NCBI RefSeq assembly: GCF_029963765.1
Contig: NZ_JALBYU010000036.1
Location: forward strand, 1 to 38,532
Length of the DNA stretch: 38,532 nt
Source of the DNA: Pseudomonas sp. UYIF39
GTDB lineage: Bacteria; Pseudomonadota; Gammaproteobacteria; Pseudomonadales; Pseudomonadaceae
Direction of reading: 5' to 3'
Part shown: positions 10,537 to 18,048 of the stretch, piece by piece
Layout: every line of letters starts with the position of its first letter
How positions within the stretch are numbered: position 1 is the stretch's first letter
Position numbers and translations under genes: made by a program
Notes under the pieces: generated by a model
What the model was told of the DNA's origin: nothing
Database searches by the model: none
The model's input: only the letters and a program-made list of their open reading frames with translations

Positions 10537-11118
10537 CTAAACTCCGGGTTTGGCAGCCGGTTGCCACAATATTTCGGCAATCCCCTGTCGCTTGGCAATC
10601 AACCGCGCCACCACAAACAACAAGTCCGACAACCGATTGATATACGCCAACCCAACCCCGGTCAACGGTTCGACAGCATTCAAATGCTGACACCGTCGCT
10701 CGGCACTACGCGCCAGGCTTCTGCACACATGAGCCTGAGCAATCAACGTCGAACCACCCGGCAGAATGAAATTCTCCAGCGGCCCCAGTTCTTCATTCCA
10801 CACATCGATCGCTGCTTCCAGCCGTTCGACTTCTTCCGTGTTCAGTGCCTGATAAACCGGCATCGCCAGTTCACCCCCCAAGTCGAACAACCGATGCTGG
10901 CAAGGCGCCAAAACCTCGATCACTTCGTTCAAACCCGGAAATTCACCACTTTCCGCCGCCAACCCGGCCAATAGCACACCCACCTGGCTGTTCAGCGTAT
11001 CGACTTCGCCAATGGCTTCGATTCGCGGATGGTCCTTGGGCACGCGGCGGCCGTCGCCCAGCCCGGTTTCGCCTTTGTCGCCGGTGCGGGTGTAAATCTT
11101 CGACAAGCGAAAGCCCAT
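10537..11118 (-). CDS. Cob(I)yrinic acid a,c-diamide adenosyltransferase, PduO type
   Basis: Transfers the 5'-deoxyadenosyl group of ATP to cob(I)alamin to make adenosylcobalamin. The 193 residues match the PduO/ATR family, which is unrelated to CobA. The N-terminal ATP-binding segment is KIYTRTGDKGETGLGDG (about 7-23). Helix-bundle motifs include EAIGEVDTLNSQVG and the signature RSLARSAERR ... YINRLSDLLFVVARL. The ATG at 11118 is preceded by GAGGTA, and the sensor-kinase gene upstream ends only two bases before this ATG, so the two are translationally coupled on the minus strand. Why a B12 adenosyltransferase follows a sensor kinase is not evident. No cob biosynthesis gene is in the window. 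Confidence 0.93.
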   Translation of the reverse strand: MGFRLSKIYTRTGDKGETGLGDGRRVPKDHPRIEAIGEVDTLNSQVGVLLAGLAAESGEFPGLNEVIEVLAPCQHRLFDLGGELAMPVYQALNTEEVERLEAAIDVWNEELGPLENFILPGGSTLIAQAHVCRSLARSAERRCQHLNAVEPLTGVGLAYINRLSDLLFVVARLIAKRQGIAEILWQPAAKPGV

Positions 11119-11120
11119 GG

Positions 11121-13166
11121 TTACCTCGATAGCTGATTGAGTTCTTGAGAGACGAGCGGGGTGCCCGCCAAGGGCAGGCGCAAGGTAAAACATGTGCCTT
11201 GGCCAAGGGTCGATTGCACTTCCATCTGACCCTTGTGGTTGTTGGTAACGATGAAATACGAGACCGACAGGCCAAGGCCGGTGCCCTGACCGATTTCCTT
11301 GGTGGTGAAGAACGGCTCGAAAGTGCGCTTGCGCACGCTCTCGCTCATGCCGATGCCGTTGTCCTCCACCTGGATTTCCGCCCACGGCGGATTCAGTTTG
11401 GTGCGCAGAATGATCCGTCCCGGCTCGCGGTCGTCTTCGCGTTGGTGAATCGCCTGAGCGGCGTTTTTCAACAGATTGAGCAGCACTTGCTCCAGTTCGT
11501 TCGCCGTACCGGGCACTGGACCGAGTTGCGGATCGAACTGGCGAATGATCGCCTGGCCCTTGAAGTCAAAACCGATCGCCAGGTCGAAGTCGTTGCCGGC
11601 GATCTCCACCGCCTGATCGATCAGCGCCGGCAGGTCGCACGGGGCCATTTGCCGGGTACTGCGGCGACTGAAGCTGAGCATGTGCGTGACAATCTTCGCC
11701 GCCCGGGCGCCAGCCTGTTGAATGCCGTCGAGCAACTGCGGCACTTCGCGCGCTTGCAGGTATTTGTTGACCGTTTCCAGCGCGATCCCGGTTTGCTCGG
11801 CTTGCTCGAGATTCTTCGGCAGATCAGGCGAAAGGCGTCGGCGAATGTTCTGCACGTTGTGCAGGATCGCGCCCAACGGGTTGTTGATTTCATGAGCCAT
11901 ACCCGCGGCGAGGCCACCGACCGAGAGCATTTTTTCCGACTGCACCATCATTTCTTCCAGGGACAGGCGCTGAGTGATGTCGTCGATCCGGATCACCACA
12001 CCACGCCCGGCACCGCCCATCAGCGGGTAGAACGTCAGGGCGTAGTGCTTGGGTTCTTCGTCCTTGAACCACGTCACCCGTTCAATCTTGGCCACCGTGT
12101 GCTGCTCGACGGTTTGCTTGAGTTGCGGCAGAAACGGCTTGAGCGGTTCGAAAGCGAGAAAAATCGGCTGGTTCAGGGCTTCGTCGAGGCGCGTGCCAGA
12201 CAGGGCGCTGGCTTCCTGATTCCACTGCGTTACGTAGAGCTGTTCATCAAGGGCGATCAGCGCCGAGGGCATGGAATCGATGATGCTGTTGAGGTAGTTC
12301 TGGAAACCGGTGAGCTTCTTCTCGATCTTGCTGCGCACCTGAACTTCGAGTTCCAGTTTGCGATTGGTATGGCGGGTTTCTTCGGCCAGGCCCTGGGCCT
12401 GGTCATAAGCGGCCTGGGAATCGTCCCGGGCCCGCTTGAGTTGCTGCTCACGGGCCTCGATCCGCGACAGCATGGTGTTGAATGCCTCGGCGAGGCTGCC
12501 GATTTCGTCATGGTTACCGCGGGAGGCGCGCAAGGCGTAGTTCTCTTCCCGGGTCACTTGCCGGGACAGTTCTTCGAGCTGATGGATCGGCCGGGTAATC
12601 AGGCGTTTGATCTGCCGGGCAATCACCAGCCACAACAGCACACTGAAGATCAGAATCCCGAGACTGGCGGTGAGAGTGCCGGTGTAGAAAGCCATCGGCA
12701 GTTCGCTGCTAGCGACCAGTAACAGGTGGCCAGGCGCGGTGCCGGGGCGGGGCAGGGTGATGATTTGATTGCTGCGAAACTCCGTGGCTTGCCAGGATTC
12801 AATGTGCCGGTAACGCGTTGGCAGGCTCAGATTGTCGCCATGCTGCAACTGCGCCAGACGCTCGCCCTTGCCGTCATAAAGGGCCGCCGCGCGCAACGGT
12901 GAATAGCTGTTGAGCTCATTGAGCAGGCGTTCGGCGCTTTGCGGTGACTGCAAGGCTTCGGACACCAGGCTGGGGTTGGACACCAGGCGGCCGATGGTCT
13001 GCAAGGCCTGAGGTGCCATGCTTTCCTGGGAGATGTAGTACGCGGCGCTGATAAAGGTCAGGTTGGCGACCAGCAGGACGGTGGTCAACAGCACCAGCAG
13101 GGCGGCCAACAATTTCTGGCCGACCGGAAGGTTTTCAAGGCGCTGGCGCAATGGCATCAGGTTCAT
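11121..13166 (-). CDS. Membrane sensor histidine kinase (HAMP-PAS-HisKA-HATPase), orphan
   Basis: A 681-residue inner-membrane kinase. TM1 is about 18-42, a periplasmic sensor about 43-160 of no recognised family, TM2 about 163-185, HAMP about 186-240, a coiled coil to about 290, and a PAS domain about 290-400. The dimerisation domain carries phospho-acceptor His425 in AHEINNPLGAILHN (NtrB/HK4-like). The ATPase domain has the N box NLLKNAAQAI (564-573), G1 DNGIGM (602-607) and G2 GQGTGLGL (627-634). All catalytic motifs are intact, but no response regulator is adjacent. By position and architecture it looks like P. aeruginosa PA4398, a sensor reported to affect swarming and biofilm; that link is from memory. 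It is co-transcribed with the downstream adenosyltransferase gene. Confidence 0.93.
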   Translation of the reverse strand: MNLMPLRQRLENLPVGQKLLAALLVLLTTVLLVANLTFISAAYYISQESMAPQALQTIGRLVSNPSLVSEALQSPQSAERLLNELNSYSPLRAAALYDGKGERLAQLQHGDNLSLPTRYRHIESWQATEFRSNQIITLPRPGTAPGHLLLVASSELPMAFYTGTLTASLGILIFSVLLWLVIARQIKRLITRPIHQLEELSRQVTREENYALRASRGNHDEIGSLAEAFNTMLSRIEAREQQLKRARDDSQAAYDQAQGLAEETRHTNRKLELEVQVRSKIEKKLTGFQNYLNSIIDSMPSALIALDEQLYVTQWNQEASALSGTRLDEALNQPIFLAFEPLKPFLPQLKQTVEQHTVAKIERVTWFKDEEPKHYALTFYPLMGGAGRGVVIRIDDITQRLSLEEMMVQSEKMLSVGGLAAGMAHEINNPLGAILHNVQNIRRRLSPDLPKNLEQAEQTGIALETVNKYLQAREVPQLLDGIQQAGARAAKIVTHMLSFSRRSTRQMAPCDLPALIDQAVEIAGNDFDLAIGFDFKGQAIIRQFDPQLGPVPGTANELEQVLLNLLKNAAQAIHQREDDREPGRIILRTKLNPPWAEIQVEDNGIGMSESVRKRTFEPFFTTKEIGQGTGLGLSVSYFIVTNNHKGQMEVQSTLGQGTCFTLRLPLAGTPLVSQELNQLSR

Positions 13167-13202
13167 CGCTGAATAGGAACAAGTGGCCAGCGTAGCCGCT
13201 GC

Positions 13203-14120
13203 TCAGTCGCTGGGCAATCCAAGGCTATGCAGATGGGTGATCAACCTTTGCTCAAGTTGATTGAGGTGTGGCAGGTTCAACCGGTGCCTCGCCGCGATTT
13301 TGCAAGCATGACCCAATAGATAGCTGATCTCGGTCCGGCGCTGGTTCGCGACGTCCTGGTACATCGAAGAGTAATTGGCGGCGGTCGCGTGAATCACCCG
13401 TTCGACTTCCTGTTGAAGGTCCTCGGCTGCTGCTGGCTGACCGCACCGCTCAAGCAACTCGGTCAATTCGACGCAGAGGGTGGCGACTTCGCAGTGGTGT
13501 TCCTGCAAACCGCCATTACGGCAATCGTGCAGCACGGTCAGCGGATTGATCGCGCAGTTAAGCGCCAGTTTTCGCCACAACCGGGTCAGAATGTCGGTGC
13601 TCCACTCGTGGGGAATACCGGCGGCGCTCACGTCATCCAGCCAGATCGGCGCCACGGGATGCCCGGCATCCCCTAGCCAGGTGTAACCGTGGCCGGCGAA
13701 TACCACGCGCCAGTCGCCATCGCGAAAGGCGCCTTCGGTGCTTGACGCGCAAATGCAGCGCGCCTGCGGTACCTGTGTGGCGACGGCGTCCTGACTGCCG
13801 AGACCATTCTGCAACAGGATCAGCTCGGCGTCGGGGGCCAGGCGCGGTGCCAGTTGGGCCACGGCTTTCTCGGCATCGTAGGCTTTACAGGCCACCAGCA
13901 GACGGTTGATCGGTTCACTGTTGTCGGGTGTCTCGGCGGGCACCGGATAGCACTGCGCTTTACCGTGTTCGACCAGCGTCAACCCGCCCGCCGCCTCATA
14001 CGCCTGCAAGCGTGCAGCGTCCCGCACGATCAGCTTGACCGGCACGCCGGCCCGCGCCAGTCGAGTGGCCCATAAGGTGCCAAGGCTGCCGGCGCCCAGA
14101 ACATGCCAGGTGGTGGACAT
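13203..14120 (-). CDS. panE: 2-Dehydropantoate 2-reductase (ketopantoate reductase family)
   Basis: NADPH-dependent reduction of ketopantoate to pantoate in coenzyme A synthesis. The 305 residues are typical. The Rossmann motif is VLGAGSLGTLWA (8-19). K79 (ACKAYD) and N105 (LQNGLG) match conserved cofactor/substrate positions. The catalytic lysine is K184 in RLWRKLALNCAINPLTVL, and the C-terminal helical domain carries the SSMYQDVANQRRTEI segment. Many genomes hold several PanE-like paralogues, so the physiological substrate is probable rather than certain. It lies 36 bp downstream of the sensor-kinase start on the same strand, so the minus-strand order is panE, kinase, adenosyltransferase. 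No clear Shine-Dalgarno precedes the ATG. The reading frame stays open far upstream as antisense of yajQ and mscS, which is not coding. Confidence 0.9.
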   Translation of the reverse strand: MSTTWHVLGAGSLGTLWATRLARAGVPVKLIVRDAARLQAYEAAGGLTLVEHGKAQCYPVPAETPDNSEPINRLLVACKAYDAEKAVAQLAPRLAPDAELILLQNGLGSQDAVATQVPQARCICASSTEGAFRDGDWRVVFAGHGYTWLGDAGHPVAPIWLDDVSAAGIPHEWSTDILTRLWRKLALNCAINPLTVLHDCRNGGLQEHHCEVATLCVELTELLERCGQPAAAEDLQQEVERVIHATAANYSSMYQDVANQRRTEISYLLGHACKIAARHRLNLPHLNQLEQRLITHLHSLGLPSD

Positions 14121-14183
14121 CAGCTTTTTGCTCTGTTTGTCGCGCGCATGGGAGGCTCGCAGTGAATGATGGGAAAGACCCGT

Positions 14184-14189
14184 TATAAT
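14184..14189 (+). promoter_or_regulatory. -10 element of yajQ promoter
   Basis: A consensus TATAAT lies 73 bases before the yajQ ATG. The expected -35 position (around 14161-14166) is AGTGAA, which is poor, so an activator or weak basal promoter is likely. It sits in the divergent gap with panE. Confidence 0.5.
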
Positions 14190-14261
14190 CAGCGCGGATT
14201 TTAACCGCAAGCCAGGCGTGCTCCATCGTGATCGAGCATGCCCTTTTATTGGAGAGATTAC

Positions 14262-14747
14262 ATGCCGTCGTTCGACGTGGTATCCGAACTGGACAAACAC
14301 GAAGTCACCAACGCGGTCGAGAACGCCGTCAAGGAACTCGATCGTCGTTATGACCTGAAAGGCAAAGGCACCTTCGAGTTCAAGGAAAAGGACCTGACCG
14401 TCAACCTGACTGCTGAAGCCGATTTCCAGCTTGAAGCGATGATTGAGATCCTCAAGCTGGCCCTGGTCAAGCGCAAAATCGACGTGCAGTGCCTTGAAGT
14501 CAAGGATGCCTATGCGTCGGGCAAACTGATGAAGCAGGAAGCGGTCCTCAAGGAAGGCATCGACAAAGAGCTGGCGAAGAAAATCGTCGCCCATGTCAAA
14601 GACGCCAAATTGAAGGTTCAGGCTGCCATTCAGGGTGAGCAGGTGCGCATTACCGGCAAGAAGCGTGACGACTTGCAGGAAGCCATCGCGGCCCTGCGCG
14701 CCAAGACTTTCGATATGCCGCTGCAGTTCAACAACTTCCGCGACTGA
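14262..14747 (+). CDS. yajQ: YajQ family nucleotide (c-di-GMP)-binding protein
   Basis: A 161-residue soluble protein of two ferredoxin-like domains. It begins MPSFDVVSELDKHEV and continues with AVKELDRRYDLKGKGTFE and the C-terminal LQFNNFRD, all hallmarks of YajQ. In Xanthomonas and P. aeruginosa, homologues bind cyclic di-GMP and influence virulence or biofilm; E. coli YajQ binds nucleotides and tRNA. The ATG at 14262 follows GGAGAG at a good distance. An in-frame ATG eight codons upstream (14238) lacks both a ribosome site and family similarity. The gene has its own TATAAT and is followed by a REPIN, so it is probably monocistronic. Confidence 0.96.
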   Translation: MPSFDVVSELDKHEVTNAVENAVKELDRRYDLKGKGTFEFKEKDLTVNLTAEADFQLEAMIEILKLALVKRKIDVQCLEVKDAYASGKLMKQEAVLKEGIDKELAKKIVAHVKDAKLKVQAAIQGEQVRITGKKRDDLQEAIAALRAKTFDMPLQFNNFRD

Positions 14748-14763
14748 CCTTTCAGGCGGGACC

Positions 14764-14867
14764 TGTGGGAGCGGGCTTGCTCGCGAAGAGGGCGTATCAG
14801 TCGACATCACTGTTGAATGACACACCGCTTTCGCGAGCAAGTCGAATCGTCGCACCGTCGCTCCCAC
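14764..14867. repeat. Chimeric REPIN: short left arm, long right arm
   Basis: The left arm (14764-14786, TGTGGGAGCGGGC then TTGCTCGCGA) is short type. The right arm (14831-14867) is the long type with the TCGAATCGTCGCACCG insert. The centre matches that of the short/short element at 3687-3778. It lies between yajQ and mscS, both rightward. Confidence 0.85.
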
Positions 14868-14897
14868 CCGGATTGTGCTTAACCCAGGAGAATGTAG

Positions 14898-15740
14898 ATG
14901 GATTTGAATACTGAAGTGGACAACCTGGTCAAGGCGTCTCAAGCCTGGATTCCGATGATCATGGAATACGGCAGCCGCGTGCTGCTGGCGGTCATCACGC
15001 TGGCCATCGGCTGGTGGCTGATCAACAAGGTGGCGCAAAAGCTCGGTGGCCTGTTGGCGCTGCGTAACGCCGACCTGGCGCTGCAAGGCTTCATCAGCAG
15101 CCTGGCGAACATTATTCTCAAGGTTCTGCTGATCGTCAGCGTGGCATCGATGATCGGCGTGGAAACCACTTCGTTCGTCGCGGCCATCGGTGCGGCAGGT
15201 CTGGCCATCGGTCTGGCCCTGCAGGGCAGTCTGGCGAACTTTGCCGGCGGCGTACTGATTCTGTTGTTTCGCCCGTTTCGCATTGGTGACTGGATCGAAG
15301 CCCAAGGCGTTGCCGGCACGGTCGACAGCATTCAGATCTTCCACACCGTGCTGCGTACCGGCGATAACAAAACCATCATCGTGCCGAACGGCAACCTGTC
15401 GAACGGCATCATCACCAACACTAACCGTCAACCGACGCGCAAAGTTGTGTTTGATGTGGGCGTTGATTACGAAGCGGACTTGCAGAAAGCCCGTCATGTA
15501 TTGCTGGAACTGGCCCAAGATGAGCGTGTTTTGGCTGATCCGGCACCTCAGGCAGTGATTTCGACACTGGGTGATAGTTCGATCACTGTTTCTCTGCGGG
15601 TGTGGGTCAAGACAGCGGATTACTGGGATGTGATGTTCATGTTCAATGAGCAATCCCGTGACCGTTTGAAAACAGCTGGCATCGATATTCCATTTCCGCA
15701 ACGTGTTATTCGTGTGGTGCAGGAATCTGCGGTGCAGTAA
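14898..15740 (+). CDS. mscS: Small-conductance mechanosensitive channel, MscS family
   Basis: A 280-residue inner-membrane channel that opens under membrane tension and releases solutes during hypo-osmotic shock; E. coli MscS has 286 residues. Three membrane helices are at about 22-45, 66-88 and 92-127. Pore helix TM3 shows the Ala/Gly packing pattern AAIGAAGLAIGLALQGSLAN followed by FAGGVLILLFRPFRIGDWI. The beta domain (VPNGNLSNGIITNTNR) and the C-terminal alpha/beta domain ending near FPQRVIRVVQ are complete. It starts at the ATG at 14898 with AGGAG eight bases upstream. It ends at a strong bidirectional terminator shared with oprD. Confidence 0.95.
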   Translation: MDLNTEVDNLVKASQAWIPMIMEYGSRVLLAVITLAIGWWLINKVAQKLGGLLALRNADLALQGFISSLANIILKVLLIVSVASMIGVETTSFVAAIGAAGLAIGLALQGSLANFAGGVLILLFRPFRIGDWIEAQGVAGTVDSIQIFHTVLRTGDNKTIIVPNGNLSNGIITNTNRQPTRKVVFDVGVDYEADLQKARHVLLELAQDERVLADPAPQAVISTLGDSSITVSLRVWVKTADYWDVMFMFNEQSRDRLKTAGIDIPFPQRVIRVVQESAVQ

Positions 15741-15745
15741 GCAAT

Positions 15746-15778
15746 AAAAAAGGCCCATCCGAAGATGGGCCTTTTTTT
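15746..15778. terminator. Bidirectional rho-independent terminator between mscS and oprD
   Basis: A perfect stem GGCCCATC/GATGGGCC (15752-15759, 15764-15771), loop CGAA, is flanked by an A-run on the left and a seven-base T-run on the right. It terminates mscS (+) and oprD (-). Confidence 0.95.
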
Positions 15779-15804
15779 GATTACCGCGAACTAACTTTCT
15801 GCAA

Positions 15805-17133
15805 TTACAGAATGTTGAGCGGGTAGTCGGTGATCAGGCGGAACTCAGAGATATCGCCTTCGCCTTCGTCAGCATTAGCGGAGTGCCATGCTTGACGGAT
15901 GCGGAACGACAGATCTTTAGCCGGGCCGGATTGAACTACGTATTTAACTTCCACGTTGGTTTCGTGGTGTTTGCCGTCTGCACCGTACAGACCCGCGTAA
16001 GCGCTGCCTGCTGGAGTGTTGGTGCCGTCGATGTCCCAACCTTTCACGTAACGGGTCATGAAGCTCAGACCAGGTACGCCGTATTCGGCCATTTTCAGGT
16101 CGTAACGGGCTTGTACCGACTTCTCGCCAGGGGCGTTGAAGTCAGAGTACTGGATGGAGTTGGCGAGGAAGATCGAGTCGCCACCGCGGTTGTTTTTACC
16201 CACACCGATGTAGTCGAACGGGGTATCGCCGTTCACTTTCTGGAAGCCCAGGGTCAGGGTATGCGCTTTCAGGAACGAGAAAGCAGCAGCCAGGGAGTAG
16301 GCGTTGTTGCTGATTTCGCCTGCTTTAGCGTTACCGGTGTCCTTGGTGTTGTAGTAGTTACCGTCGAAGTTCAGCGACTGATCGCCACCCAGTGGGAGGG
16401 TGTAGTTCGCGTTGGCGTAGTACTGGTTCCAGACGTCTTCAAGCTTGGCACCGTAGAGCGAGAAGCTCAGGTTGTCGGTAACGCCATATTTGCCGCCGAA
16501 GTAGTCGATGGAGTTGGCTTTCACGCCAGCGTAAGTAGCCCACAGGTCGCCGTCACGGGCGTTGCTGTCCTGGCTGGTCGCCGAGTAGAAGTGGCCGCCT
16601 TCGAGGTCAAGGTCTTTGACTTCGCTGCTCTGCAGTTGGATACCGCTGGCAGTTTGGTGAAGGATACGGGAACCGCCAACAGCGAACACCGGAGAGGTGC
16701 TTGGCTGCATGTCGCCGACTTTCAGCTCGGTCTTGGAGATGCGGAACTTGGCGGCAGCGCCGGCTTTGCCCTGGCTGTTGTTGACTTCGCCATCACCGTC
16801 CACGGACATGTTGCCCGTACCTGCATACTTGTCGGAACCGTCCAGCTTAATGGCCAGTTGGCCCCAAGCTTCAACGCCAACACCGATCAGACCTTGGGTG
16901 TAGCCAGAGCTGAACATGCCCTGAATGCCCTGGGTCCAGTCTTTGTCGTCGGTTGCGCCGTCGGTCTTGTTACGGTTGTAGTAGTAGTTGCGAACCAGCA
17001 AGTCGAGCTTGCTGTCTTCAACAAAACCTTTGGCTTCTGCCTGGTCGCTTACGAAAGGTGCGGCTACTGCCAACTGAGTACTGGCTGCTGCTGCAACTGC
17101 CAGTGCGATCATGCTCCACTTCATCACGCGCAT
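15805..17133 (-). CDS. oprD: Outer-membrane porin OprD
   Basis: A 442-residue 18-strand barrel porin. In P. aeruginosa OprD takes up basic amino acids and small peptides and admits carbapenems. The signal peptide is about 1-24 (MRVMKWSMIALAVAAAASTQ start, cleavage near AVA/APF). The mature start VSDQAEAKGFVEDS, the middle LANSIQYSDFNAPGEKS and the end SFRIRQAWHSANADEGEG ... DYPLNIL match my recollection of OprD itself rather than OprE or OprQ. The neighbours HIT, slyX, the cold-shock fusion and aspS also follow the P. aeruginosa oprD locus. Loop sequences differ from PAO1, so specificity may differ. Start: ATG at 17133 with AAAGGAG about ten bases upstream. A long upstream region with ArgR-like repeats suggests control by arginine. 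Confidence 0.93.
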   Translation of the reverse strand: MRVMKWSMIALAVAAAASTQLAVAAPFVSDQAEAKGFVEDSKLDLLVRNYYYNRNKTDGATDDKDWTQGIQGMFSSGYTQGLIGVGVEAWGQLAIKLDGSDKYAGTGNMSVDGDGEVNNSQGKAGAAAKFRISKTELKVGDMQPSTSPVFAVGGSRILHQTASGIQLQSSEVKDLDLEGGHFYSATSQDSNARDGDLWATYAGVKANSIDYFGGKYGVTDNLSFSLYGAKLEDVWNQYYANANYTLPLGGDQSLNFDGNYYNTKDTGNAKAGEISNNAYSLAAAFSFLKAHTLTLGFQKVNGDTPFDYIGVGKNNRGGDSIFLANSIQYSDFNAPGEKSVQARYDLKMAEYGVPGLSFMTRYVKGWDIDGTNTPAGSAYAGLYGADGKHHETNVEVKYVVQSGPAKDLSFRIRQAWHSANADEGEGDISEFRLITDYPLNIL

Positions 17134-17210
17134 CGTGATTTGCTCCTTTGGTTTTAGAAGAGTACTGCCGTCCCACCTGATTTATTATCTGGGCGGCTCT
17201 TTCTTTTTGT

Positions 17211-17237
17211 GTCGGCGCAAACTTATATCACGCCGAC
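17211..17237 (-). promoter_or_regulatory. Candidate oprD promoter -10 inside an inverted repeat
   Basis: Read on the minus strand, TGATATAAG supplies a -10-like TATAAG (17227-17222) lying between perfect 7-bp inverted arms GTCGGCG and CGCCGAC. No good -35 is present, consistent with activator dependence. Confidence 0.35.
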
Positions 17238-17285
17238 CATGTTGGCGATACTTGCGTATCTAACCTTTCAGCTTCTTTACGACCC

Positions 17286-17327
17286 TGTCGCAAAAAGCTT
17301 GGTAGATGTCGCAAATTTACAGCCTCA
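17286..17327. promoter_or_regulatory. Putative ArgR binding site (two direct half-sites) upstream of oprD
   Basis: TGTCGC occurs at 17286-17291 and again at 17307-17312, exactly 21 bp apart. The published P. aeruginosa ArgR half-site is TGTCGCN8AAN5, 21 bp long and arranged as tandem direct repeats, and ArgR is known to activate oprD. The conserved AA inside each half-site is not preserved here (TG and AG), so the match is good in spacing and core but imperfect. Confidence 0.5.
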
Positions 17328-18048
17328 ATGCAAGCGGGCTGGCAACTTTAGCGTTGTTTTCCAGGGCCTGAGCATCGGTAAAAAGAGTCCCTGGTGAAAC
17401 GCTTGAATCTCCATCGGGCAACCCTGCCACTGTTTTTATTTGCCTTAAGGCTTCCACTTCCAGCGGACGCTTTAGAGGCGATGTGGGTGTGAATGCAACA
17501 AACGTGCACAAATCAGAATCCTGCTGGTTTTTTTTCTGAAAGCCTGCCTGTCGCTGTAAAAGCCTCATAAAACCGGGGTGTTCAAGCACGTTTTGTTCGG
17601 GCTTGACGCTTTGGTTTGCATCGTGTTGTACCCTCGTGGTCGACTGCGTGACAACCCCAAACGTTACCGGTTCACCCCGCCAGTGAGTAAATGGCGGATG
17701 CCTGACCGATTCAGCGTAGACGCGCTGTGCGGTTTTGGTGCAAAAAATTTTAATCGCTGTACTGAATTCATACAGTGCGGCCGTTTGCCAAATTCGAACG
17801 CCTCGTTGTTTATCAGTCAGTTCGGCGATTTTTAAGTGATTGCTGGTTCTGTAATGGTGCGCCCTGAACGAAAATGACTCATGTCGGGGCGCTCGACCGG
17901 TCGTTTGTAGTTTTTTGGGTTGGCTTCGACCATGGTTCGTCGTGAAGCCAGCGGCGTTCGCAGGTATGCTGCCGTCCTGTCGCTTGGTGCGCCGTCTCTC
18001 GGGATGGGCGCTAAGCTGAAAAATTATGACCAGGCGGGAGTGCGCGCA

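Larger units (their letters stand above)
17134..18048. other. Long oprD/HIT divergent regulatory region
   Basis: There is no convincing gene in these 915 bp. From left to right it holds: the oprD ribosome site (17143-17149); an inverted repeat GTCGGCG/CGCCGAC (17211-17217, 17231-17237) around TATAAG on the minus strand; an inverted repeat GATAC-TTGC-GTATC (17247-17260); two TGTCGC direct repeats 21 bp apart (17286, 17307); an AT-rich stretch; a TTGACG at 17603; a near-palindrome around TGAATTCA (17757-17775); and two hairpins (17859-17892, 17921-17950) before the HIT start. Short open frames here lack ribosome sites and similarity. Confidence 0.6.

Noticed and set aside
14121..15758. Minus-strand open frame extending panE upstream through yajQ and mscS
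   Set aside because: Antisense to two clear genes; family similarity of PanE begins at the ATG at 14120.
17757..17775. CTGTACTGAATTCATACAG considered as a LexA (SOS) box
   Set aside because: LexA needs CTG-N10-CAG; the spacing here is 13 (outer) or 8 (inner), so it does not fit.
17578..17835. 85-codon frame in the oprD-HIT spacer
   Set aside because: No ribosome site, no similarity, and composition unlike neighbouring genes.
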